Below are positions 28,953 to 37,399 of a stretch of 64,000 nucleotides of DNA, piece after piece. The stretch covers positions 62,001-126,000 of the forward strand of contig NZ_BDCJ01000003.1 in the NCBI RefSeq assembly GCF_001613445.1. Reading direction: 5' to 3'. The DNA is from Nocardia grenadensis NBRC 108939 (GTDB lineage: Bacteria; Actinomycetota; Actinomycetes; Mycobacteriales; Mycobacteriaceae). Position 1 is the stretch's first letter. The number at the start of each line of letters is the position of its first letter. The notes under the pieces were generated by a model that did no database searches, was not told the DNA's origin, and was given only the letters and a program-made list of their open reading frames with translations. The position numbers and the translations under genes were made by a program.

Positions 28953-30308
28953 ATGACTTCGGTGAAACCGCCGCGGGTGTCCGGAGGCGAACACGAACAC
29001 GGCCACCTGGAGGAGTTCCGTACCGACCCGATCGCGCTGATGCGCCGGGTCCGGGCGGAATGCGGTGACGTCGGCCGGTTCGAGCTCGCCGGACGCCACG
29101 TCGTCCTGCTCACCGGCGCCGAAGCGAACGAATTCTTCTTCCGTGCCGCCGACGAGGACCTCGACCAGGCCGCCGCCTACCCCTTCATGAAGCCGATCTT
29201 CGGCGAAGGTGTGGTATTCGACGCCAGCCCGGAACGCCGTAAGGAGATGTTGCACAACTCCGCGCTGCGCGGCGACCAGATGCGCGGACACGCGGCGACC
29301 ATCGAAAAAGAGGTCGACCGGATGCTGGCGGGCTGGGGCGAGGAAGGCGAAATCGATCTGCTCGACTTCTTCGCCGAACTCACCATCTACACCTCCTCGG
29401 CCTGCCTGATCGGGACGAAATTCCGCGAGGAACTCGACAGCCGGTTCGCGCACCTCTACCACAATCTGGAACGCGGCACCGACGCGCTGGCGTATGTGGA
29501 TCCCTACATGCCGATCGAGAGCTTCCGGATCCGCGACGAATCCCGGGCCGCGCTGGTCGAACTCGTCCAGGAGATCATGAACGGGCGGATCGCGAACCCG
29601 CCCGCCGACAAGGAGGACCGCGACCTGCTCGATGTGCTGGTCTCGGTGAAGAAAGAGGATGGCACCCCGCACTTCAGCGCCAGCGAGGTCACCGGCATCT
29701 TCATCTCGATGATGTTCGCCGGCCACCACACCACCTCGGGTACCGCCGCCTGGTCGGTGATCGAAATGCTGCGGCATCCGGAGGTGCTCTCCGGAGTCGT
29801 GAAGGAACTCGACGAGCTCTACGCCGACGGCCAGGAAGTGAGTTTTCACGCGCTGCGCCAGATCCCGCAACTGGAAGCGGTACTCAAGGAAACGCTGCGG
29901 CTGCACCCGCCGCTCATCATCCTGATGCGGGTCGCCCAGGGTGAGTTCGAGGTGTGCGGGAACCGGATCGAGCCCGGCGATCATGTGGCCGCGACCCCGG
30001 CGATCTCCAACCGGCTGCCCGAGGACTTCCCGAACCCGGACAGTTTCGATCCCGGCCGCTATATCGACCCCAACCAGGAAGATCTGGTCAACCGCTGGAC
30101 CTGGATCCCGTTCGGGGCCGGACGCCATCGCTGCGTCGGCGCCGCGTTCGCGCTCATGCAGCTCAAGGCCATCTTCTCGGTACTGCTGCGGGACTGGGAA
30201 TTCGAGAGGGTGCAACCGTCGGACTCCTACCGCAACGACCACTCCAAGATGGTCGTTCAGCTGCAGCAGCCGTGCCGAGTCCGGTACCGCCGTCGGCAGA
30301 AGGCGTGA
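28953..30308 (+). CDS. cyp51: Cytochrome P450 CYP51, sterol 14-alpha-demethylase type
   Basis: A 451-residue P450 very close to the M. tuberculosis CYP51. Shared blocks include PRVSGGEHEHGHLEEFRTDP, YPFMKPIFGEGVVFDASPER, the I-helix MMFAGHHTTSGTA, KETLRLHPPLIILMR (ExxR) and the haem loop PFGAGRHRCVGAAFA. CYP51 enzymes remove the 14-alpha methyl group of sterols. The physiological substrate in bacteria that do not make sterols is unsettled. It is divergent from the SDR operon. The usual neighbouring ferredoxin is not next to it here; a matching one is at 43416. A relic of a ferredoxin reductase follows eight bases downstream. Confidence 0.97.
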   Translation: MTSVKPPRVSGGEHEHGHLEEFRTDPIALMRRVRAECGDVGRFELAGRHVVLLTGAEANEFFFRAADEDLDQAAAYPFMKPIFGEGVVFDASPERRKEMLHNSALRGDQMRGHAATIEKEVDRMLAGWGEEGEIDLLDFFAELTIYTSSACLIGTKFREELDSRFAHLYHNLERGTDALAYVDPYMPIESFRIRDESRAALVELVQEIMNGRIANPPADKEDRDLLDVLVSVKKEDGTPHFSASEVTGIFISMMFAGHHTTSGTAAWSVIEMLRHPEVLSGVVKELDELYADGQEVSFHALRQIPQLEAVLKETLRLHPPLIILMRVAQGEFEVCGNRIEPGDHVAATPAISNRLPEDFPNPDSFDPGRYIDPNQEDLVNRWTWIPFGAGRHRCVGAAFALMQLKAIFSVLLRDWEFERVQPSDSYRNDHSKMVVQLQQPCRVRYRRRQKA

Positions 30309-30315
30309 GGTTCCG

Positions 30316-30646
30316 ATGACCTACGTCATCACCCAGCACTGAGCAACGACGCGCCAGTGCGTGGCCGAATGCCCGGTGGTCTGCATCCGGCCCCACCCGG
30401 GCGATCCGCAGTTCGCGTCCGCGGAGATACGGTGGCCGCGACCCTCGACGATTTCCGGGCCGGTGTGCTGCCCACCCCGGTGCGGGACCGGGCGGCGCTG
30501 TCGGATCTGGTGCGCGACCGGCAACCCGATGTGGTCGACCGCACCGCGTGGACCGGACCGAACGCGCCGCGGGCGCGGCGGCGGGACGGCCCCGGGTGAA
30601 GCTGGCGACCGTGGCCGAACTGCTCGCCACGGCACGCCGCGGCTGA
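30316..30646 (+). pseudogene. Ferredoxin/NADP reductase (FprB-like) relic with internal deletion
   Basis: The start MTYVITQH is the usual opening of actinobacterial proteins with an N-terminal ferredoxin domain. It is cut by TGA at 30340. In the same frame the ferredoxin part resumes (CVAECPVVCIRPHPGDPQF). The sequence then jumps, in shifted frames, to what looks like the extreme C-terminus of Fpr reductases: DDFRAGVLPTPVRDR, LVRDRQPDVVD and finally VKLATVAELLATARRG before TGA at 30644. The whole FAD/NADPH core, about 400 residues, is missing. The gene once supplied electrons, plausibly to the CYP51 it directly follows. Confidence 0.75.
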
Positions 30647-30698
30647 ACCCGGCCGGCCCGCGCCGAGTCGAGAGAGTGCGCGGGCCGGCCGGGTTCAG
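30643..30698. terminator. Bidirectional hairpin terminator between convergent genes
   Basis: A perfect 21-bp inverted repeat (left arm 30643-30663 beginning CTGAACCCGG, right arm 30678-30698 ending CCGGGTTCAG) with a 14-base loop. The stop codon of the reductase relic lies in the left arm (30644-30646). The stop of the flavoprotein gene lies in the mirrored place of the right arm (30695-30697). It should end transcription from both sides. Confidence 0.85.
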
Positions 30699-33397
30699 TC
30701 CGTCACGGCGCGGCGGGCGTAGGCACGGACATCGGCGTCCGGGTCGTCGACGGCCTGCCGAAGCAGGTCCCGGGCCGGTTCGTGGTTTGGCCAGGAGGCC
30801 AGCGCGAGGACCGCGGCCTTGCGCACATCCAGATGCGGATCGGTGAGCGCACCGGCCAGTTCGGTGACGGCCGCGCCGGGTTCGGCACCGGCCAGACCTT
30901 TGGCCGCGCCCACCCGCACCTGCCAGGCGGTGTCCCGCAGCGCCGCGGCACACGACCCGATATCGGATTCGGCGGCACCGATATCGGCGAAAGCGGCCAG
31001 CGCCGCCGCCCGGACCAGCGGGTCACGATCGGTCACCAGCCCACGGACGGTGTCCGCGCCGCCGGTGCCGATGGTGGCCAGGCCTTGCGCGGCCGCGATC
31101 CGCACCTCACGGTTGCTGTCGGCGGCCGCGGCCGCCAAGGCGTCGCACTCGTCGAGCGAGACCAGCGCCCGCACCGCGGCGATCCGCACCCGGTGGTCGG
31201 GGTCGGCCAATGCTGCCCGGTAGTCGGCGGCCGCACCGGCGCGTGCCGCGCGCAGCAGGTCGAGAACCACCGCCCGTACGACCGGATCCGGCGAAGTCAG
31301 CCGTTCGGCGAGACCCTCGACGGACGGCAACACCTCTACCAGTTCGCGCAGCGCCGCCGTGGCGGCGGCCCGCACCGGCGCCGCGCCATCGTCGAGGGCA
31401 CTGACCAGCAGTGCCGCGAAACCGTCCGGGATGTTCTCGGTGAGTGCCGCGATCGCGGCGACCCGGACCCGTTCGTCGGTATCGGACAGGTAGGCCGACA
31501 GTTGCCCGGCCGTGGGCGCGTCCAGGGCCAGCAATGCGAGCAACCGGGGTGAGGCGACCGGGGCCGGCTCCGGGACCGCGGCCCGGGGTGCGGGGGCCGC
31601 GACGCTCGGGGCGCGGCGGTGACCGACGAGTTCGGGCTGTTCTACGGGTACCGGCTCCCCCTGGGATGGCAGGTCGTCCAGCCCGGGCACGGGCACCAGA
31701 TACGGGGCGACCGGCCGTTTGAGGAACTCCATGCCGCCGTCGGCGGCCTTGCGCAGGTTCAGGTGGTAACGCCAGGTGTCGTCGTCGCGTGCCGGGAGGT
31801 CGGCGCGCTCGTGGTAGAGACCCCACCGGGATTCGGTACGGGTCAGCGAACTGCGCGCGGCCATTTCCGCGCAGTCACGGATGAAGGACACCTCGGCGGC
31901 ACGCATGAGTTCGTGCGGGGTGCGAGCGCCCATCTCGGCGAGATCGCCGCGCATCCGTTCGAAGGTCTCCACCGCCAGCGACAGTTTCGCCGCGGTTTTC
32001 GGCGGCGCCACATAGTCGTTGACGAACCGGCGCAGCTTGTATTCGACCTGTGGTTGCGGTGGGCCGTCGGGGTGCCGCAGCGGCCGGTACACCAGTTCGT
32101 GCGCGGCGGTGATCTGGTCGGCGGGCAGTTCGGCGGGTGCCGCGGTCTCGGCCAGGGTGGCGGCGGCATGCGCGCCGGCGAGTTCGCCGAATACGAACGC
32201 CCCGATCATGTAGTTGTGTGGCACGCAGGCCAGGTCACCGGCCGCGTACAGGCCGGGCACCGTGGTGCGGGCGTTCTCGTCCACCCAGACCCCGGAGGCG
32301 GAATGCCCGCCGCACAAACCGATCTCGGAGATGTGCATCTCGATATCGTGGGTGCGGTAGTCGTGGCCACGGTTGGTGTGGAAGGTGCCGCGGGTGGGGC
32401 GTTCGGTGGTGTGCAGGATGTCTTCGAGCGCGGTCAGCGTCTCGTTTGGCAGATGGGACACCTTCAGGTAAATGGGTCCGCGCGCGGAGTCGATCTCCCG
32501 TTTGACCTCGGCGATCATCTGCCCCGACCAGTAGTCGGAATCGACGAACCGCTCCCCCTGCGCATTGACCTGATACCCACCGAACGGGTTGGCGACATAG
32601 GCGCAGGCGGGACCGTTGTAGTCCTTGATCAGCGGATTGATCTGAAAGCATTCGATCCCGCTGAGCTCGGCGCCCGCGTGGTAGGCCATCGAATAGCCGT
32701 CGCCGGCATTGGTGGGATTCTCGTACGTGCCGTACAGGTAGCCCGACGCCGGCAGGCCCAGCCGGCCGCACGGGCCCGTCGCGAGGATCACCGCTTTCGC
32801 GCCGACCGTGACGAACTCGCCGGTGCGGGTGTTCAGTGCCGCCGCCCCGACCGCCCGGCCACTGTCGGTGAGCACCCGCACCGGCATCAGCCGGTTCTCG
32901 ATCCGGATCTTCTCCCGCATCTTCCGTTGCCGCAGCACCCGGTAGAGGGCCTTCTTCACATCCTTGCCCTCGGGCATGGGTAGCACGTACGAGCCCGAGC
33001 GGTGCACCCGGCGGACCGCGTACTCCCCGTATTCGTCCTTCTCGAATTTGACGCCGTACTTCTCCAGCCGCTGCACCATGGCGAAACCGCGGGTCGCGGT
33101 CTGGTACACGGTGCGCTGGTCGACGATGCCGTCGTTGGCGCGGGTGATCTCGGCGACGTAGTCCTCCGGTTCGGCCTTCCCCGGGATAACGGCATTGTTG
33201 ACGCCGTCCATACCCATGGCCAGCGCACCGGAATGCCGGACATGCGCTTTTTCCAGCAGTAGCACGTTCGCGCCCTGTTCGGCGGCGGTCAGCGCGGCCA
33301 TGGTGCCGGCCGTACCGCCGCCGATCACCAGCACATCGCAGTCCAGGCGCACGGTGTCGGCGAGATCCGGAGCCGCGAACAGAGTGGGTGCGGTCAC
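30695..33397 (-). CDS. AprA/fumarate-reductase-like flavoprotein fused to C-terminal HEAT repeats
   Basis: A 900-residue fusion. Residues 15-430 form an FAD_binding_2 domain with GGGTAGTMAA (26-35) and HSGALAMGMDGVNNAV. Residues about 430-560 are the helical capping part. A Pro/Ala linker follows, and from about 610 to the end run some nine HEAT-type repeats of about 31 residues (for example DPDHRVRIAAVRALVSL and DPHLDVRKAAVLALASW). The catalytic part resembles the alpha subunit of adenylylsulfate reductase and related flavoproteins more than true succinate dehydrogenase. The operon's dicluster ferredoxin would be the matching electron-transfer subunit. The GTG start overlaps the ATPase stop (GTGA). 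The HEAT tail probably binds a partner. The substrate is unknown; sulfur compounds are the first guess. Confidence 0.85.
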   Translation of the reverse strand: MTAPTLFAAPDLADTVRLDCDVLVIGGGTAGTMAALTAAEQGANVLLLEKAHVRHSGALAMGMDGVNNAVIPGKAEPEDYVAEITRANDGIVDQRTVYQTATRGFAMVQRLEKYGVKFEKDEYGEYAVRRVHRSGSYVLPMPEGKDVKKALYRVLRQRKMREKIRIENRLMPVRVLTDSGRAVGAAALNTRTGEFVTVGAKAVILATGPCGRLGLPASGYLYGTYENPTNAGDGYSMAYHAGAELSGIECFQINPLIKDYNGPACAYVANPFGGYQVNAQGERFVDSDYWSGQMIAEVKREIDSARGPIYLKVSHLPNETLTALEDILHTTERPTRGTFHTNRGHDYRTHDIEMHISEIGLCGGHSASGVWVDENARTTVPGLYAAGDLACVPHNYMIGAFVFGELAGAHAAATLAETAAPAELPADQITAAHELVYRPLRHPDGPPQPQVEYKLRRFVNDYVAPPKTAAKLSLAVETFERMRGDLAEMGARTPHELMRAAEVSFIRDCAEMAARSSLTRTESRWGLYHERADLPARDDDTWRYHLNLRKAADGGMEFLKRPVAPYLVPVPGLDDLPSQGEPVPVEQPELVGHRRAPSVAAPAPRAAVPEPAPVASPRLLALLALDAPTAGQLSAYLSDTDERVRVAAIAALTENIPDGFAALLVSALDDGAAPVRAAATAALRELVEVLPSVEGLAERLTSPDPVVRAVVLDLLRAARAGAAADYRAALADPDHRVRIAAVRALVSLDECDALAAAAADSNREVRIAAAQGLATIGTGGADTVRGLVTDRDPLVRAAALAAFADIGAAESDIGSCAAALRDTAWQVRVGAAKGLAGAEPGAAVTELAGALTDPHLDVRKAAVLALASWPNHEPARDLLRQAVDDPDADVRAYARRAVTD

Positions 33398-34161
33398 GAG
33401 AGGGCCTCCACGAGTTGGTCGCGTTGCGGCTGCCGATCGGCGGCCGCACGTGGATTCGGAACATCGATCAGGGCGCGCAGCGGTTTCCCGGCACGACCCA
33501 GCACAGCGATCCGGTCACCGAGCAGCAGCGCCTCGTCCACATCGTGGGTCACGAAGACGATCGTCGCGGGGTGGGTGCGCCAGGTCTCGATGAGCAGCCG
33601 TTGCATGGTGGCGCGGGTCTGGGTGTCCAGCGCGCCGAACGGTTCGTCCATCATCACCGCGCGCGGGGCACCGGCGAGACCGCGGGCGAGTTGCACGCGT
33701 TGCCGCATACCCCCGGACAGGCTCTTGGGCAGGAACTCGGCGAACCCGGTGAGGCCGACCTCCTCGATCCAGCGGTCGGCCGCGGCACGGCGCCCGGCCT
33801 TGGGTTCGCCCCGCAGCCGCAGTGCCAGTTCGATATTGGCGCGGACACTGCGCCATGGCAGCAAGGCATTGTCCTGGAACACCACCGCGCGGTCCCGGGA
33901 GGTGGTGGTGACGGGTTCGCCGTCGGCGAGAACGCGACCGGAATCCGGGGGCAGCAGCCCGGCCAAGGCGCGCAGGACCGTGGACTTGCCGCAACCCGAG
34001 GGGCCGGTCAGCACCAGGATTTCGCCGGGCCGCACATCCAGCGACAGCCGGTCTATCACCGGGTCGCCGGTGTAGGACAGCGAGGTCTCGTCGAGCCGCA
34101 GGCTCATGCCCGGTGCGTCGGTGCCGGACGTGGGGGTTTCGGTGGTGAGGGTGATGGTCAT
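33394..34161 (-). CDS. ABC transporter ATPase, nitrate/sulfonate/taurine type
   Basis: A 255-residue ATPase with Walker A GPSGCGKST, Q-loop VVFQDNALLPWRS, signature LSGGMRQRVQLARGLA, Walker B AVMMDEPFGALD and the H-loop VFVTHDVDEALLLGDR. The DNALLPWRS stretch is typical of SsuB/TauB/NrtD proteins. The ATG start overlaps the permease stop (ATGA). It works with the permease and binding protein of the same operon to import an anion, probably an organosulfur or similar compound. Confidence 0.92.
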   Translation of the reverse strand: MTITLTTETPTSGTDAPGMSLRLDETSLSYTGDPVIDRLSLDVRPGEILVLTGPSGCGKSTVLRALAGLLPPDSGRVLADGEPVTTTSRDRAVVFQDNALLPWRSVRANIELALRLRGEPKAGRRAAADRWIEEVGLTGFAEFLPKSLSGGMRQRVQLARGLAGAPRAVMMDEPFGALDTQTRATMQRLLIETWRTHPATIVFVTHDVDEALLLGDRIAVLGRAGKPLRALIDVPNPRAAADRQPQRDQLVEALS

Positions 34162-35009
34162 CGGGTGTTCTCCTCTCCCCGCGGCAGCCAGCGGGTGACC
34201 CGGCGGCCGAGTAGTTCGATCGCGGCGGAGGTACCGAATCCGAGGACGCCGATGGTGACGATCCCGACGAAGACACCCGGATAGTCGACAATGGTGTAGG
34301 CCTGCCACGTGCGGTAGCCGACACCGAGGCGGCCGGAGATCATCTCCGCGGATACCAGGCAGATCCAGGCGACCCCGATCCCGACCGACAGTCCACCGAA
34401 GATCCCCGGCAGCGCACCGGGGAACACCACCCGCAGCAGCACATCCCACCGGGTGCCGCCGAGCGTGCGCACCGAGTCCTCCCACAGGGTCGGCAGCGCG
34501 CGGACCGCGTGACGGGTACTGACCATGATCGGGAAATAGGCGGCCAGGCCGGTGATGAACACGATGCCGGCTTCGTCGTCGGGGAACAGCAGGATGGCGA
34601 TCGGGACCACCGCGATGGCCGGGACAGGCCGGGCCAGCTCGGTGAGCGGGCCCAGGATTCCGGCGAACAGGCGGGACCGGCCCAGGGCGATACCGCTGGC
34701 CACGCCGAGCACGGTGGCAATACCAAACCCGGTGAGGATGCGGATCAGGGATTGCGCCAGGTCCAGGTAGTAGACATCGGTGCCGAGTTGGCGACCGAAC
34801 GCGGTGAGCACCTCGGTCACCGAGGGCAGGGTGTCGAACCGCAGCCACAGCCGGATATCGGCGGTGGTCAGGACCTGCCAGAGCAGGATCGCGGCCAGTA
34901 CGGAACCGAGCCGCAGCAGCCGGCCCGGCCACACCGTGCGCCCGGGCCGGCGCGACGGGACGGCCGGCGCGGCGGCCGGGGCGGGAGCGAGGGTCGTGGC
35001 CGCGGTCAT
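34158..35009 (-). CDS. ABC transporter permease, SsuC/TauC family
   Basis: A 283-residue integral membrane protein with about six hydrophobic segments. The EAA-like loop region is LGGTRWDVLLRVVFPGALPG, as in SsuC/TauC permeases. A Pro/Ala-rich cytosolic N-terminus precedes the first segment. It is coupled to the ATPase downstream (ATGA) and to the binding protein upstream (its ATG overlaps the binding-protein end). It forms the channel of the importer encoded here. Confidence 0.92.
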   Translation of the reverse strand: MTAATTLAPAPAAAPAVPSRRPGRTVWPGRLLRLGSVLAAILLWQVLTTADIRLWLRFDTLPSVTEVLTAFGRQLGTDVYYLDLAQSLIRILTGFGIATVLGVASGIALGRSRLFAGILGPLTELARPVPAIAVVPIAILLFPDDEAGIVFITGLAAYFPIMVSTRHAVRALPTLWEDSVRTLGGTRWDVLLRVVFPGALPGIFGGLSVGIGVAWICLVSAEMISGRLGVGYRTWQAYTIVDYPGVFVGIVTIGVLGFGTSAAIELLGRRVTRWLPRGEENTR

Positions 35010-36382
35010 GACCGGACCTCGGCGACGGCCTGGTCGTAGGTCACCGGGACGGCGGTGGGATGGGCGTGGCGGTGGCGAAGCGCGGCCGCCTCGGTGGTGA
35101 ACGGCAGAAAGGTGTTCCCGTCGCGCAGCCAGACCGCCTTGTCCGCGAACCAGCGGGTACCGAGTTCGGTGTCGACGATATAGGCGGCGCGCACCGTCGA
35201 ACCCGCGGCGCGAGCGGCCGCGACGGCACGCAACAGCTCGGTGGGATCACCGGCGGGACGAGTGGTGTCCTGGCCGTCGAGCCACAGTTCGGTACCGGAA
35301 CCGGCGGTGTGGTTGGCGGTATCGGCGAGCGCCTTCTCGTAGTCCTGGCCGCGGGCGGCGAAGGCCGCGCGCAGGCGCTGGTCGGCGACGAACCCGTCGA
35401 TATCGAGGTCGGCGAAATCGCCGATCGACTTCAGGTACCGCACATCGTCTTTGACGGCCGAGACCAGGCTCGGCTTCAGGGTGGTGTCGAACGAGGTGCC
35501 GCCCGGGCCGTTGTAGAGATACACGACCTCCTGCGGCAGATCCGACTCCTCGGCCACGATCCGGGCCGCCTCCAGCGGCTGCTGCCACAGGAATTCCGTG
35601 GCGTCGAGCTGGGCCTGCAGGAAGGCGTCCACCACCTCGGGATGTTCGGCGGTGTAGTGCTCACGGGCGACCACGCCGTGGAAAGTCGGCACATTCAGTT
35701 CGGCACCGTCGTAGAGCAGTCTCGCTTTGTCCTGGAACACCAGCAGTCCCGGCCACGCCACGAACTGGGATAGGGCGGCGACCTGGCCCGATTCCAGCGC
35801 CGAGGCACCCACCTGCGGCTGCTGGTTCAGCACCTCCACACCGGCGACCGGATCGACGCCGGCGCGGGTGAGGGCCTGCACCAGGGTGCCGTGCCCCGCG
35901 GACCCGACACTGGCAGACACCTTCTTCCCGGCCAGCTCGCCGACTCCGGTGAGCGGCGAGTCCGGCGGTACGACCACCATGTTCAGCGCACCCTTGGGGT
36001 TGTAGCCGGTAACGGACAGGAATTCGGTGCGGGACCGGTCCCCGGCCTGGGTGCGGGATCCGTTGATCAGCAGCGGATAGTCGCCCATGGAGCCGATATC
36101 GATCTTCTCGGCCACCATCTGGGCGGTGATCGGGGCGCCGGTGTCGTAGTCCTGCCAGTCGACCTTGTAGGCGGGGCCGCCGTTCTCGGTGATCTGCCGC
36201 AGCCGCTGTTCCAGATATCCCTGGGCGCGCAGCAGCGTGCCCGCGGTGACGGTGTTGATGGTCTTCGACTGGTAGCCGACGACGACGGTGACGGTATCGC
36301 CGGTGGCGGCTTCTTCCAGCGAGCACCCGGTGAGGGCCAGCGCCGCGGCGGCCAGGACCGCCAGGCGTTTCAGAGTGGGCAT
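35006..36382 (-). CDS. ABC substrate-binding lipoprotein with C-terminal NosL-like domain
   Basis: A 458-residue lipoprotein: signal peptide with lipobox LTGC (C20). Residues about 30-360 are a periplasmic binding protein of the SsuA/TauA/NMT1 class (VVGYQSKTINTVTAG, KIDIGSMGDYPLLING, KKVSASVGSAGHGTLVQAL). The family normally ends near 330-350 residues. Here about 95 more follow, with a pattern like the C-terminal part of NosL: VRAAYIVDTELGTRWFADKA, then FLPFTTEAAALRH and a final VTYDQAV. NosL-type domains handle copper or sit beside metalloenzymes, so the tail may bind metal or dock the redox partner; that is inference. It is co-transcribed with the ferredoxin. Confidence 0.88.
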   Translation of the reverse strand: MPTLKRLAVLAAAALALTGCSLEEAATGDTVTVVVGYQSKTINTVTAGTLLRAQGYLEQRLRQITENGGPAYKVDWQDYDTGAPITAQMVAEKIDIGSMGDYPLLINGSRTQAGDRSRTEFLSVTGYNPKGALNMVVVPPDSPLTGVGELAGKKVSASVGSAGHGTLVQALTRAGVDPVAGVEVLNQQPQVGASALESGQVAALSQFVAWPGLLVFQDKARLLYDGAELNVPTFHGVVAREHYTAEHPEVVDAFLQAQLDATEFLWQQPLEAARIVAEESDLPQEVVYLYNGPGGTSFDTTLKPSLVSAVKDDVRYLKSIGDFADLDIDGFVADQRLRAAFAARGQDYEKALADTANHTAGSGTELWLDGQDTTRPAGDPTELLRAVAAARAAGSTVRAAYIVDTELGTRWFADKAVWLRDGNTFLPFTTEAAALRHRHAHPTAVPVTYDQAVAEVRS

Positions 36383-36388
36383 GAAGGT

Positions 36389-36616
36389 CTACCTCAGGAG
36401 ATACGGCATGTTGACAGTGACGGCACCGGTGGGACAGCGGGCGGCGCAGGGCCCGCAGTACCAGCATTCGTCGACGTGCATGAAGGCCTTCCCGTTGTCC
36501 GGGTTGATGGCCAGGGAGTCGAGCGGGCAGATCTCGACACACAACGTGCACCCTTCGATACACAGCGATTCGTCGATGGTCACGGGGATATCGGTGCGCT
36601 GGTTCGCCAATGCCAT
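36389..36616 (-). CDS. Dicluster 2[4Fe-4S] ferredoxin, AprB-like
   Basis: Seventy-five residues with eight cysteines in two sets: C19, C23, C26, C30 (CIEGCTLCVEICP) and C51, C54, C57, C61 (CWYCGPCAARCP). The CWYCGPC...CPTGAV ending followed by a hydrophobic VNMPYLLR tail resembles the beta subunit of adenylylsulfate reductase, although much shorter. It should pass electrons to or from the AprA-like flavoprotein at the end of the operon. It lies directly after the GntR gene, and the binding-protein gene follows six bases later. Confidence 0.92.
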   Translation of the reverse strand: MALANQRTDIPVTIDESLCIEGCTLCVEICPLDSLAINPDNGKAFMHVDECWYCGPCAARCPTGAVTVNMPYLLR

Positions 36617-37399
36617 CTAGAGGACCTTCCATTCGGGGATGCCGCGGGAGAGGCTGCCGCGCAGCGTGATCCGGTCGCCGCGCATCCGGACGTATTCCAG
36701 GTCGACGGGGGTTCCGTCGTCGAGCCGGGTGAGACGTTCGAGCATGAGCAGCGGCGCTCCGTCGGGGACGTCGAGGGTGGCGGCGGTGTGCCGGTCGGCG
36801 GGTATCGCCTCCACGGTGAGGTCCGCCGAGCCCAGGGACCGGCCGCTGAGCTGTTCGAGCAGCACGAAGACATCGGTGTGCGCGAGGTCGTGGTCGAGGA
36901 CGCGCACACCGATCTCGGGCGCGAGGTAGGTGAGATCCAGGCTCAGCGGCTGCTCGCCGAGATACCGCAGCCGCTCCAGGTAGACGACCTGCTCGCCGGG
37001 GGCCACGCCGAGCCGCCGGGCCACCGCCGGCGGCGCAGTGATGAGTTGCCCGGCCCGCACCTCGTTACGGACGGTGCCGCGGCCCTCCAGGGTTTCCTGC
37101 AGGCCCAGCAGCGCGTCCAATCCGTGGTCGTATTTGCGGGCGGTCACCCGGGTGCCCACGCGGGGCGCGCGGTCGATCAGACCTTCATCGCGCAGCAGCC
37201 CCAGGGCGTCGCGAATGGTGTTGCGGGAGGTGTCGTGTTCGGCGGCCAGCCGCTGTTCGCTGGGCAGGGCATCGCCCAGAGTGCCGGCGTAGATCTGGTG
37301 GCGCAGGATATCGGCAATGCGCCGGGCCTGGTCGGCCCGGAGCCGGCGGACACCGGCCGTACCGCCTGCCCGCTCGGTGTTCGTATCGCTGACCTGCAT
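36617..37399 (-). CDS. GntR-family regulator with UTRA ligand domain (HutC type)
   Basis: A 260-residue regulator. The winged helix is residues 15-85 (LRHQIYAGTLGDALPSEQRL, HDTSRNTIRDALGLLRDEGL, RVGTRVTAR). A UTRA effector domain follows (YLERLRYLGEQPLSLDLTYL, LDVPDGAPLLMLERLTRLDD). I chose ATG 37399 (MQVSDTNTE); the longer frame upstream has no family similarity. Its stop touches the ferredoxin start, so it heads a six-gene operon and probably represses it until a ligand, perhaps the imported compound, is bound. Confidence 0.9.
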   Translation of the reverse strand: MQVSDTNTERAGGTAGVRRLRADQARRIADILRHQIYAGTLGDALPSEQRLAAEHDTSRNTIRDALGLLRDEGLIDRAPRVGTRVTARKYDHGLDALLGLQETLEGRGTVRNEVRAGQLITAPPAVARRLGVAPGEQVVYLERLRYLGEQPLSLDLTYLAPEIGVRVLDHDLAHTDVFVLLEQLSGRSLGSADLTVEAIPADRHTAATLDVPDGAPLLMLERLTRLDDGTPVDLEYVRMRGDRITLRGSLSRGIPEWKVL

